Assembly (NCBI GenBank): GCA_039933315.1
Contig: JBDTOI010000002.1
Span: forward strand, 11,677 to 75,676
Source of the DNA: DASXRU01 sp039933315
GTDB taxonomy: Bacteria; Acidobacteriota; Blastocatellia; Pyrinomonadales; Pyrinomonadaceae
Direction of reading: 5' to 3'
Length of the DNA stretch: 64,000 nt
The first letter of the stretch is position 1. Each line of letters opens with the position of its first letter. The translations under genes were made by a program, and so were the position numbers. Shown here piece after piece: positions 50,533 to 58,366 of this stretch. The notes beneath the pieces were generated by a model. That model was not told where the DNA came from. It worked only from the letters and a program-made list of their open reading frames with translations, and searched no databases.

Positions 50533-50624
50533 GTGGCACAGACTTCAGTCTGTGATGGAAGATGCGGAATTTCTGGGATAGGGGTGAGTTTTAAAGTCGG
50601 ATCACAGACTGAAGTCTGTGCCAC
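50533..50624. repeat. Mirror-paired CACAGACT hairpins
   Basis: CACAGACTTCAGTCTGTG (50537) and CACAGACTGAAGTCTGTG (50603) lie as mirror images inside GTGG ... CCAC, about 92 bp in all. Same layout as 42873-42970. It sits between the membrane protein gene and dxs, four nt from the dxs stop. Confidence 0.93.
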
Positions 50625-50628
50625 TTGA

Positions 50629-52539
50629 TCAAACCTTCTGTCGCTTGGTGCGACGTTGATCAAGGACTTCCACAGACTCTTTTACGCGGGTGTAGATCCC
50701 ATCAACGTCCAGGCCGTATTTGGCCAGCAGCAGTTTCGGATCGCCATGAGTTACCAACCGGTCCGGGATTCCCATACGCACCACGGAAACCTTGTCCTGC
50801 AGGCCGTTCTCTTCGAGCAGCTCCATTATCGCTGAGCCAAAGCCGCCGGCCAGGTAGGCTTCTTCGACGGTGACGATAAGACGTTTTGTGCGCGCCAGGG
50901 CCAGCAGCAAAGAGGCGTCGAGTGGTTTGACGAAACGGGCATTCACCACCGTCGCTTCAATCCCGTCCCTGGCCAGATTCTCCGCCGCTTTCAACGACGG
51001 ATGTACCATTGAGCCGTAGGCTACGATTGCTACCTCGCCCCCATCCCGCAGAATTTCCCCTTTGCCGATCTCCAGCACCTGCGGCTCGGCCACCGGCACG
51101 CCAATGCCGTTGCCGCGCGGGTAACGCATCGCCGCCGGCCCCACGTGTTCGACCATGGTCAGCAGCATGTCGCGCATTTCCCCCTCGTCCTTGGGGGCCA
51201 TCACAACGATATTGGGAACGCCACGCAAATAGGCAATATCCAGCAAGCCATGATGCGTCGGTCCGTCGCCGCCGGCGATGCCACCGCGATCCAGGCAAAA
51301 CTTTACGTTCAAATTCTGGATACAAACATCGTGTACCAACTGATCGAAACCTCTTTGCAAAAACGTGGAATAAATTGCGCAGACGGGTTTCAGACCTTCG
51401 CAGGAAAGACCCGCGGCGAAGGTGACGCAATGCTGTTCCGCAATACCCACGTCGAAGGAGCGCTCGGGAAACTTTTCCAGCGCCATAGCTATACCCGTGC
51501 CGTCCGGCATCGCGGCGGTCAGGGCGACAATCTTCTCGTCTTTCTCCATCAACTCGCACAGGGAATTGCCAAAGACGGATGTGTAGGTAGGAGTTTTAGC
51601 CGAAGACTTCGGGGCCTGACCGGTCGCGAGATCAAATGGCCCGGTTGCGTGCCATTTGTAGTAGTCCTTTTCCGCCGTGGGATAACCTTTGCCTTTCGTC
51701 GTCAGGGCGTGCACGATCACGGGCCCATCCTTGACCTGTTGCGCCTCCCGCAAGGCCGCCACCAGCGCGCGCGGGTTGTGCCCGTCGACGTAGCCGATGT
51801 ATTTGAACCCGAGCTCGTTCACCAACGCGCCGGGTAGCACCGCAGCCGCCAGCGCGTCCTTCATGGTTTTCGCCGCATGATGCAGGCGCTCGCCCAACGA
51901 AGGAATCGAAAGTAACGTCTCTCCCACTTCATCCTTGAAGCGATGATATGGTTGCGCCTCGCGCAAGCGATTGAGATAGCCCGTGAGCGCGCCTACTGCC
52001 GGGGCGATCGACATCTCGTTATCATTCAGCAACACGATCAGACGCGTCTTTAAGTGGCCGGCCTGATTTATCGCTTCCATCGCCATGCCGCCAGCCAGCG
52101 AAGCGTCACCGATCAGTGCCACGACGTGATGATCTTCGCCTTTACGATCCCGCGCGATGGCCATGCCCAGCGCGGCGGAAAGTGACGTGGATGCGTGGCC
52201 CGCGCCGAAGGTGTCGTACTCGGATTCGTCCCGGCGGAGAAAGCCGCTCAGGCCGCCGTACTGTTTAATGGAAGGAAGTTGATCGCGCCGGCCGGTGAGA
52301 ATCTTGTGGGCATAGGCCTGATGGCCCACATCCCAGACCAGGCGGTCGCGCGGAGTCTCAAAAGCGTAATGAAGAGCCACTGCCAACTCGACAGCGCCCA
52401 GCGAGGCCCCAGTGTGCCCGCCCACGCGCGACATTGTTTCCAGAATGTATTGGCGAATCTCGTCCGCCACTTCCTGTAACTGCTCGGGTCGCAGCTGGCG
52501 CAGGTCGGCAGGAGAGTTGATATTCATTAGGAGTTTCAT
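50629..52539 (-). CDS. dxs: 1-deoxy-D-xylulose-5-phosphate synthase
   Basis: A 636-residue thiamine diphosphate enzyme that condenses pyruvate and glyceraldehyde-3-phosphate for isoprenoid and thiamine synthesis. GHTGASLGAVELAVALHYAF, LIGDASLAGGMAMEAINQAG (ThDP site), DRGGIAGGDGPTHHGLLDIA and RYPRGNGIGVPV are all present. The ATG at 52539 (or 52527) is preferred; the long frame to 52608 begins in unrelated sequence. Confidence 0.95.
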   Translation of the reverse strand: MKLLMNINSPADLRQLRPEQLQEVADEIRQYILETMSRVGGHTGASLGAVELAVALHYAFETPRDRLVWDVGHQAYAHKILTGRRDQLPSIKQYGGLSGFLRRDESEYDTFGAGHASTSLSAALGMAIARDRKGEDHHVVALIGDASLAGGMAMEAINQAGHLKTRLIVLLNDNEMSIAPAVGALTGYLNRLREAQPYHRFKDEVGETLLSIPSLGERLHHAAKTMKDALAAAVLPGALVNELGFKYIGYVDGHNPRALVAALREAQQVKDGPVIVHALTTKGKGYPTAEKDYYKWHATGPFDLATGQAPKSSAKTPTYTSVFGNSLCELMEKDEKIVALTAAMPDGTGIAMALEKFPERSFDVGIAEQHCVTFAAGLSCEGLKPVCAIYSTFLQRGFDQLVHDVCIQNLNVKFCLDRGGIAGGDGPTHHGLLDIAYLRGVPNIVVMAPKDEGEMRDMLLTMVEHVGPAAMRYPRGNGIGVPVAEPQVLEIGKGEILRDGGEVAIVAYGSMVHPSLKAAENLARDGIEATVVNARFVKPLDASLLLALARTKRLIVTVEEAYLAGGFGSAIMELLEENGLQDKVSVVRMGIPDRLVTHGDPKLLLAKYGLDVDGIYTRVKESVEVLDQRRTKRQKV

Positions 52540-52859
52540 TGCGGGCGTATTGTAACTTGTGATTCTGGCTTTTGCTATCTTAAGACTTTTACACCAGACA
52601 GCCTCCAATAGACCTGCGAAGCCTTAACCCTTAGCCTTTTCCGGGCGGTGTCTTTGTTCCGCAAAGTTCTTTCTACCATTAAGCCAGCGGACTGTCAATG
52701 CTGCCGGAGTCCCGGCCAGCCATTGAACTTCGGCCAAACCGCGCCGTCGCGCGTCTAAACTTGCGAACGCTCATTAACTGACGTTTCACCGCGAGCAGTT
52801 TCCCCGCCGCGACTCAAATAATCTTTAATAAGTGTTACAGAAAGGAAGTACAGAAAAAT
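52540..52859. other. Divergent intergenic region, no clear element
   Basis: About 320 nt between dxs and the Spy-like gene at 52860. It must hold both promoters, but I see no confident promoter, riboswitch or repeat. Confidence 0.5.
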
Positions 52860-53396
52860 ATGTCCTTACGCAACAAATTGATGGGAGCAGCAATAACTAC
52901 CGCCCTGGTGTCCGTCCTGGGGGTTAACGCTGTGGCGCAGGAACCGCAGGGTCCGTCCCCGGATCGCAATCGGCCTGACCGCGTTGGTCGCAGGGATGGG
53001 ATAGAAGGTCGGGAAAGATTGCGTGGCCGTGAAATGGGAAAGAGGCGCTTGCTGCGCCAGCTTGACCTGACCGACGCTCAAAGAGAACAGGTACGCGCCG
53101 CGGCGGAGAGAAACCGCGAGGCCACAAAGACGCAGAGGGAAGAGTTGCGCCAGTTGGCTGGTAAACGCCGGGAGGGAACACTGACGACTGCCGAAGAGGC
53201 AAGGGTACGGGCCTTACGCGATGAGATCCGTAGTTCGATGCAGAGTAACCACGGAAACCTGCTCGGTATTCTGACGCCTGAGCAGAAGGCCAGACTCGAG
53301 CAGATCAAAAATGAGCGCAAGGAGCGTCACAAAGAAATGCGGGGGCGTCAGCGCAAGGGGCGCAGCCAGCAGGCGCCACCAGCTAACATTCAGTAG
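52860..53396 (+). CDS. Spy/CpxP-like periplasmic protein
   Basis: A 178-residue exported protein with a signal peptide ending near NAVAQ, then a highly charged helical domain: LRQLDLTDAQREQVRAAAER and LGILTPEQKARLEQIKNERK are LTxxQ-type repeats. The tail is rich in Arg/Gln. It may act as a periplasmic chaperone or metal-stress protein. GGAAG lies upstream of the ATG. A second Spy-like gene at 38345 differs in tail composition and operon. Confidence 0.87.
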   Translation: MSLRNKLMGAAITTALVSVLGVNAVAQEPQGPSPDRNRPDRVGRRDGIEGRERLRGREMGKRRLLRQLDLTDAQREQVRAAAERNREATKTQREELRQLAGKRREGTLTTAEEARVRALRDEIRSSMQSNHGNLLGILTPEQKARLEQIKNERKERHKEMRGRQRKGRSQQAPPANIQ

Positions 53397-53514
53397 CCCG
53401 CTAACGTAACCCCTAGTTTGCGGCAGTTGCCTTCTGATCTGAGATTTCAGATTTGAGATCTCAGATTAAAGCAAAGGCAGAAAGAGTGCGGTGCTCGAAC
53501 TGCGTAGGTTGAGC

Positions 53515-53531
53515 GCAAACTAACAGTTTGC
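53515..53531. repeat. Short palindrome GCAAACT-AGTTTGC
   Basis: GCAAACTAACAGTTTGC, 17 nt, related to 6043, 26327 and 40784. It precedes the terminator-like hairpin. A nearby GATTTCAGATTTGAGATCTC run (about 53443-53467) is a separate low-complexity palindrome. Confidence 0.75.
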
Positions 53532-53545
53532 ATTACAGGGCCCTG

Positions 53546-53586
53546 AACGGCTCCGCCAAAGTTGAAAGACATTTGGCGGAGCCGTT
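53546..53586. terminator. Strong 15-bp hairpin between convergent genes
   Basis: AACGGCTCCGCCAAA (53546-53560) and TTTGGCGGAGCCGTT (53572-53586) are exact mirror images with an 11-nt loop. It lies 12 nt beyond the arsI stop and about 150 nt beyond the Spy-like stop, so it probably terminates arsI and perhaps both. No long T-run follows. Confidence 0.7.
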
Positions 53587-53597
53587 TCCACTTCGGT

Positions 53598-54110
53598 CTA
53601 GCCGCAACAACTCGCCGCAATCACGGGAACCGCCTTCTCGTTAGGCTCAGCCAACGTCAGAGGGCTCGCCGTTTCCCGTGTGATATCCGTCGTACAGCAG
53701 GCCGGAGACTCGACCAGGTTATCTTGCAACACGACGAACGCTTCCCACTGGTTGCCGTCCGGATCATGCACCCAGGTTTTGTCCTGCAGTGCGTAGCAAC
53801 AATTGGTCTGCATTTCGTCCCGCGTCAACAGTCCCGCTCCCGCCCATTTTTCGCGCATCGCCGCCACATCCTCAGTCGAGGCGACCTGAATGCCCAGGTG
53901 CGACAAGGCGCCGCGTTCCCCAAACGAACTCTGATTGAGCGTTAAGTTCAAAGGGGGATTCTGCACGTCGAACTTTGCGTAACCCGAGCGCACCTTACTC
54001 GGTTCGAGGCCGAGCATTTTGCGATAGAACTCGATACTAGCCGGCACGTCGCGAACGTTGAGCGCGAGATGCGCCTTCAAAGCCTTCACGACCGTCTGGT
54101 TGCTTTCCAT
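53598..54110 (-). CDS. arsI: ArsI/CadI-family glyoxalase-fold protein
   Basis: A 170-residue VOC-fold protein. KAHLALNV (H14), SHLGIQV (H71) and QWEAFVV (E123) are the metal ligands, and TNCCYALQDKTWVHDPDGNQ carries the vicinal cysteines C104-C105 used by ArsI to bind trivalent organoarsenicals. ArsI cleaves C-As bonds; the related CadI is cadmium-induced. An additional C-terminal Cys-Cys pair (SCCG) follows. ATG with AGGAGAG upstream. It is divergent from arsR. Confidence 0.92.
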   Translation of the reverse strand: MESNQTVVKALKAHLALNVRDVPASIEFYRKMLGLEPSKVRSGYAKFDVQNPPLNLTLNQSSFGERGALSHLGIQVASTEDVAAMREKWAGAGLLTRDEMQTNCCYALQDKTWVHDPDGNQWEAFVVLQDNLVESPACCTTDITRETASPLTLAEPNEKAVPVIAASCCG

Positions 54111-54132
54111 GTGATCTCTCCTTATAGTTTAC

Positions 54133-54148
54133 ATTCGTCAAGGCGAAT
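54133..54148. promoter_or_regulatory. Candidate ArsR operator
   Basis: ATTCGTCAAGGCGAAT, a 16-nt interrupted palindrome with 5-nt arms ATTCG/CGAAT, lies about 23 nt upstream of the arsI start on the complementary side of the divergent region. A second motif, ACGTAT repeated at about 54174 and 54189, flanks TCTGTCAAG. ArsR-family proteins bind such palindromes, so this site is a reasonable operator guess. Confidence 0.5.
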
Positions 54149-54336
54149 ATGAACTAAGGATATCGCAGACCCAACGTATCTGTCAAGACGTATGTGAGGA
54201 TCGATGTTTAATTTGCCCACAAGAAACGGATAGAAAACAGCTGGTTCCAGGTCCAAAATAGCTTGCAGAAAGGGAACTCCGGAGCCGCCGAAATCGTAAT
54301 AAATTACATCACCGAAATCGGCACTCCAGGCAAAAA

Positions 54337-54729
54337 ATGGCTGGCAAAGATTACGATATAGAACTGCTTTTTAAAGCTTTGGCCGACCGTACTCGCCTTC
54401 GGGTAATAAACCTGATCGGTGATGAAGAGATTTGCGTCTGCTTTTTTGTGGAAGTACTCAAAACCAATCAGCCGAAGATCTCTCGACATCTGGCTTATCT
54501 ACGTCGCGCCGGTTTGGTGTCAACGCGTCGCGAGGGTAAATGGATGCATTACCGTTTGGTGGAACCACCTGACCAGCACGCGGCCAGTATTTTTCGCGAA
54601 GTGCGGACCTGGCTGGCCAACGATCCCACCATGCAGCGCGATCGCTCCCGGCTGCTGAAGATTTGCTGCGCCCTACAGCTGCCGGTTCAACTACAAAAGG
54701 CTCCCCGCCCCAAAGCGTTGGTGGCATAA
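54337..54729 (+). CDS. arsR: ArsR/SmtB-family regulator
   Basis: A 130-residue winged-helix repressor. EEICVCFFVEVLKTNQPKIS contains the C33-x-C35 metal site of ArsR (ELCVCDL-like) in the alpha3 region, with the recognition helix following, and REGKWMHYRLVEP forms the wing. The C-terminal KICC adds two cysteines. It likely represses arsI and itself until As(III) or another soft metal binds. Confidence 0.93.
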   Translation: MAGKDYDIELLFKALADRTRLRVINLIGDEEICVCFFVEVLKTNQPKISRHLAYLRRAGLVSTRREGKWMHYRLVEPPDQHAASIFREVRTWLANDPTMQRDRSRLLKICCALQLPVQLQKAPRPKALVA

Positions 54730-54787
54730 ACTCTTGTCAGTACCACCTGCGGTAGCGGGTGGATTGTAACTTCGAAAGGAACAAGCA

Positions 54788-55768
54788 ATGGTTACCGCTA
54801 TTGAGTCAGTATTGCGTGAACAATTGGTCGATCGGCGTCATAGACTTGAAGTAGCCGCAAATGGATTCCACGAAAGCTTCGAAGTGACCCGGCTGTTAGC
54901 GGAGGTAGACGACGCTCTGCAACGGATGGAAAAAGGCACTTACGGTTTATGCGACGTCTGCCATGATCCGGTGGAAACGGGACGTTTGATCGCTAATCCG
55001 CTAACTCGCCTGTGTCTGGATCACCTGACTCCAAGGGAGCAGAGGGCGCTGGAAGATGATCTGGAGTTGGCCGCGCAAATTCAGAACGGGTTGCTTCCGC
55101 AGCCGAGCCTGAAGAGTGATGGCTGGGAGGTGGCCTTTCATTATCAACCGGCGGGTTTGGTCAGCGGTGACTACTGCGATCTAATCCAGTCGGATGATCA
55201 AAGCCTGCACTTCGTTCTGGGCGATGTCTCCGGTAAGGGAGTTGCGGCTTCGATGCTGATGGCCCATTTGCAGGCGATGTTCCGCACGCTGATTTCCTCG
55301 AAGCTGCCACTCGATCAAATACTCGAGCGAGCCAGCCGTGTCTTTTGTGAAAGCACATTGCCCACACACTACGCCACCCTCGTCTGCGGCAAGGCCAGTT
55401 CCGGGGGAGAAGTCGAGATCTGCAATGCCGGCCACCTGTCGCCGCTCCTGCTCCATCAGGGACAGGTGCAAAGCATTGAAGCAACCGGTCTACCGGTGGG
55501 TGTTTTTTGCAGCGAGCAGTTTTCGGTAAATCGTTTTCAGATGGACCTGGGCGACGCGCTTTTCTTATACACGGACGGCTACTCGGAATCGGTTGATGGC
55601 GGTGGCAGCGAATATGGCAAGGAAAGATTGGAGGGTCTGCTGCATCAGCATCACGGCGTGGCCCCGAAATCCCTGATCGAAATCTGCCTGGGAGAACTAA
55701 ACATTTTCCGGGCCGGGAACCCCTGCACCGACGATCTTACGTTAATGGCAATCCAACGAGTGGCATGA
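54788..55768 (+). CDS. DksA/TraR-type zinc finger fused to SpoIIE/PP2C phosphatase
   Basis: A 326-residue protein. Residues 1-82 resemble a DksA/TraR N-terminal helix plus zinc finger: RLLAEVDDALQRMEKGTYGL, then C55-x2-C58-x17-C76-x2-H79, with the fourth Cys changed to His. Residues about 95-326 are a PP2C-like SpoIIE phosphatase: AAQIQNGLLPQP, LVSGDYCDLIQ, VLGDVSGKGVAASMLMAHLQ, NAGHLSPLLL, LFLYTDGYSES and DDLTLMAI. Such phosphatases usually act on anti-sigma antagonists. AAAGGA lies before the ATG, 59 nt after arsR. Confidence 0.9.
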   Translation: MVTAIESVLREQLVDRRHRLEVAANGFHESFEVTRLLAEVDDALQRMEKGTYGLCDVCHDPVETGRLIANPLTRLCLDHLTPREQRALEDDLELAAQIQNGLLPQPSLKSDGWEVAFHYQPAGLVSGDYCDLIQSDDQSLHFVLGDVSGKGVAASMLMAHLQAMFRTLISSKLPLDQILERASRVFCESTLPTHYATLVCGKASSGGEVEICNAGHLSPLLLHQGQVQSIEATGLPVGVFCSEQFSVNRFQMDLGDALFLYTDGYSESVDGGGSEYGKERLEGLLHQHHGVAPKSLIEICLGELNIFRAGNPCTDDLTLMAIQRVA

Positions 55769-55851
55769 GAAGTTGAGGTCGCGACAGCGCAAAGTGGCCT
55801 CCTTGAACAATCTGGGTTCGAATATTAGAATGAACTCGCCGTAGTTGGCGC

Positions 55852-55942
55852 GGAGATGTGGCCGAGTGGCTGAAGGCGGCGGTTTGCTAAACCGTTATGG
55901 GTCAAAAGCCCATCACAGGTTCGAATCCTGTCATCTCCGCCA
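55852..55942 (+). tRNA. tRNA-Ser(GCU)
   Basis: GGAGATG pairs with CATCTCC to form the acceptor stem; the anticodon loop TTGCTAA gives GCT (reading AGC and AGU). A long variable arm (GTTATGGGTCAAAAGCCC) marks the serine type. GTTCGAATC lies in the T-loop. G73 and encoded CCA end the gene at 55942. Confidence 0.96.
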
Positions 55943-55949
55943 GAAAATC

Positions 55950-56073
55950 GGAGGTCAGAGGTCAGAAGTCAGAGGTCAGAAGTGACGCGTTGCGTTTTCT
56001 TTTTACTGACCCCTGATCTCTGACTTCTGACCTCTAAGTTTTGTTGACCTCCGACCTCTGACTTCTGACCTCC
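55950..56073. repeat. GGAGGTCAGAGGTCAG-type repeat, copy 2
   Basis: GGAGGTCAGAGGTCAGAAG and further units lead to AGTGACGCG, then TTTTACTGACCCCTGATC and the mirror strings TCTGACTTCTGACCTC. Same family as 20657. It fills the gap between tRNA-Ser and gltX. Confidence 0.85.
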
Positions 56074-56080
56074 GTCGCTT

Positions 56081-57580
56081 ATGGTTCGCGTTCGATTTGC
56101 TCCATCACCAACCGGGTACCTGCACATAGGCGCAGCGCGCTCGGCGCTGTTCAACTGGCTCTATGCGCGCAAAACGGGTGGCAAGTTTCTGCTGCGCATC
56201 GAGGACACTGACCTGCAGCGTTCGACGGACGAATCAACCCGCTCAATCATTGAAGGTCTGGAGTGGTTGGGACTCGATTACGATGAGGAGATCGTCTTTC
56301 AATCCGATAATGCCGACAAGCATCGGGCTGCTGCGAACCGGCTGGTGGCCGAAGGAAAAGCTTATCGCGATTTCACGCCGAAAGAACAGCGCGATGACGC
56401 GACTGTCAAACAGGGCATCGTCGATCGTGCGCGCGCGCACGCCGCGGAGGGAATCGATCATCGCAGCAATCCCTTTCGCGATCTGCCGCCGGAGGAGTCT
56501 GATCGGCGTGCTGGGAGGGGCGAGCTATTCGCGATTCGCTTAAAAGTCACGCCTGAAGGAAAGACACGATTCCTCGACGCTGTTTACGGCGAGCAGGAGC
56601 GGGCCTACTCCGAAATCGAAGACCTGGTGTTGCTACGCTCGGACGGTCATCCGCTCTATAACCTTTCCGTGGTCATCGATGACATTGAGATGGGAATTAC
56701 CCATGTCATTCGCGGCCAGGACCATCTGACGAACACCCACAAACAGATTCTGCTCTACGAAGCCCTGGAAGCGCGGCAGCCGCAGTTTGCTCACTTGCCA
56801 TTAATCCTGGCCCCGAACAAGGGCAAACTGTCGAAGCGCAAGCACGGTGAAGTCGTCTCGCTGACTACCTACCGTGATCGCGGATTTGTGCCCGCTGCCT
56901 TTCGCAATTTTCTGGCGCTGCTGGGTTGGGCACCTGAAGACGAGCAGGAGATATTTACGCTCGAGGAGTTGCGGGACAAGTTTTCGCTGGAGGGAATTGG
57001 CCGGGCCAATGCGGTGTTCAATTTCCAGGAGAACGATCCCCGGCACTGGACTGACGATAAAGCGCTCTGGATGAATGCCGAGTACATTCGCACTATGACC
57101 CTGGCTGACTTGCTGCCGATGGTCAAAGCCGAGCTAAGAGCGAACAAGCTTTGGCGGGACGAATATGAAGATGACGAGCGCGAGTGGCTGGAGAAGACAG
57201 TCGATCTAATAAGGCAGCGTTTTTTCACGCTCAAGGATTTTTCTCAGCAGGGCCGGGCTTACTTTTCCGAAGACTTTGATTTCGATGAAGCCGCGGTGCG
57301 CAAGAACATTTTGAAAGAGCCGCGGTTGAAGGAGTTACTACCTGCGCTGGCGGAAAAGTTGGAAGCGGTTGAGCCGTTTAGCGCAGAAAATGTCGAAGCG
57401 GCGTTGCGCTCCTTAGGAGATGAAGCAGGGGTGAAGGCGGGCTTGCTGATCAACGCCGCACGCACGATGCTGACGGGTCAGGCGGTGGGTCCTTCGATGT
57501 TCGAAGTCTTTGCAGTGATCGGCCGCGAGCGTTCCGTGCGTCGACTCAAAAGCCAGCAGCCATGGTTTGAGTTTCCGTAG
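56081..57580 (+). CDS. gltX: Glutamyl-tRNA synthetase
   Basis: A 499-residue class I synthetase that charges tRNA-Glu. The HIGH motif reads HIGAARSALFNW; the KMSKS motif reads KLSKRKHGE. FAPSPTGYLHIGAARSAL and IRGQDHLTNTHKQILLYEA are standard. The length and a C-terminal anticodon-binding domain support a complete enzyme. No RBS is obvious because the repeat abuts the gene at 8 nt. Confidence 0.96.
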   Translation: MVRVRFAPSPTGYLHIGAARSALFNWLYARKTGGKFLLRIEDTDLQRSTDESTRSIIEGLEWLGLDYDEEIVFQSDNADKHRAAANRLVAEGKAYRDFTPKEQRDDATVKQGIVDRARAHAAEGIDHRSNPFRDLPPEESDRRAGRGELFAIRLKVTPEGKTRFLDAVYGEQERAYSEIEDLVLLRSDGHPLYNLSVVIDDIEMGITHVIRGQDHLTNTHKQILLYEALEARQPQFAHLPLILAPNKGKLSKRKHGEVVSLTTYRDRGFVPAAFRNFLALLGWAPEDEQEIFTLEELRDKFSLEGIGRANAVFNFQENDPRHWTDDKALWMNAEYIRTMTLADLLPMVKAELRANKLWRDEYEDDEREWLEKTVDLIRQRFFTLKDFSQQGRAYFSEDFDFDEAAVRKNILKEPRLKELLPALAEKLEAVEPFSAENVEAALRSLGDEAGVKAGLLINAARTMLTGQAVGPSMFEVFAVIGRERSVRRLKSQQPWFEFP

Positions 57581-57718
57581 TGGCGTGATTCCTGTAATGC
57601 CACCTCACAGTTTGCGCTCCACCTAAATTCCAGTGATGAGAATGTTCCTAAACCTCCACTCACTTCTTTGTGGTAAATTGAATCTGCAATCGGACCGCTG
57701 GAGAGGAGAGATCAGATC

Positions 57719-58366
57719 ATGGTGAGACCATTAATCGTAGCCTTCTCTTTGACCCTCACGCTGGCAACGCTGGGCCAGGCCCAGAACGCAAATAACACAT
57801 CAGTGATGACGCCCTCGCGGCAGCGCAGTGTTGTTGCCAAGCCGAGTCAGACCGCAGCCACACAGACCCCTTCAACGACGACTCTGCCCAGCGGCCGGCG
57901 CACGCGCACAACTACCCCACCGGTGGGGACCCCGAGTGGCGTGCTGGCGGCATTCAATTCGCTACTGGAGGGTATTCGCCACGCCAACGTCGATGCGGTG
58001 GCTAATGCGTATTGGAATTCGCCGCGACTGGTCCTCTTCAACAACAATGGCTCGATCACCAGGGGTTGGGAACAGATGCGCGCTAACCGCGCCACCTCAT
58101 ATCCGGATGTGAAAGATGTGAAACTCGACGTGCGCGATCTGCGCGTGCTGATGTTGGGTCGCGACGGCGCAGTCGTAAGCTGTTTGTGGACCCAGTCGCA
58201 GATTTATCGCGGGGTCCCGGAAACAGCCACCGGTCGCATGACCATTGTCTTTCGCCGTGTTGGGAAAGAATGGAAAGCCGTCCACTTGCATACTTCGCCC
58301 GATCTGCCGACTCCCGGGCGGGTGATGCCTTCAGAGCAACCGCCCACGCCAAGAGCTACCCCGTAG
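57719..58366 (+). CDS. Exported NTF2/SnoaL-like protein
   Basis: A 215-residue protein with a signal peptide ending near LGQAQ, a Thr/Ser/Pro-rich linker (about 30-77), and an NTF2-like DUF4440/SnoaL domain (about 80-200): VLAAFNSLLEGIRHANVDAV, YWNSPRLVLFNNNGSITRGW and GRMTIVFRRVGKEWKAVHLH. Function is unknown. GAGAGGAGAG lies before the ATG. It overlaps the convergent glycosyltransferase gene by 11 nt at its 3' end. Confidence 0.86.
   Translation: MVRPLIVAFSLTLTLATLGQAQNANNTSVMTPSRQRSVVAKPSQTAATQTPSTTTLPSGRRTRTTTPPVGTPSGVLAAFNSLLEGIRHANVDAVANAYWNSPRLVLFNNNGSITRGWEQMRANRATSYPDVKDVKLDVRDLRVLMLGRDGAVVSCLWTQSQIYRGVPETATGRMTIVFRRVGKEWKAVHLHTSPDLPTPGRVMPSEQPPTPRATP

Noticed and set aside
51145..51837. 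A 230-codon plus-strand frame
   Set aside because: Antisense to dxs, with no domain signature; a GC-rich shadow frame.
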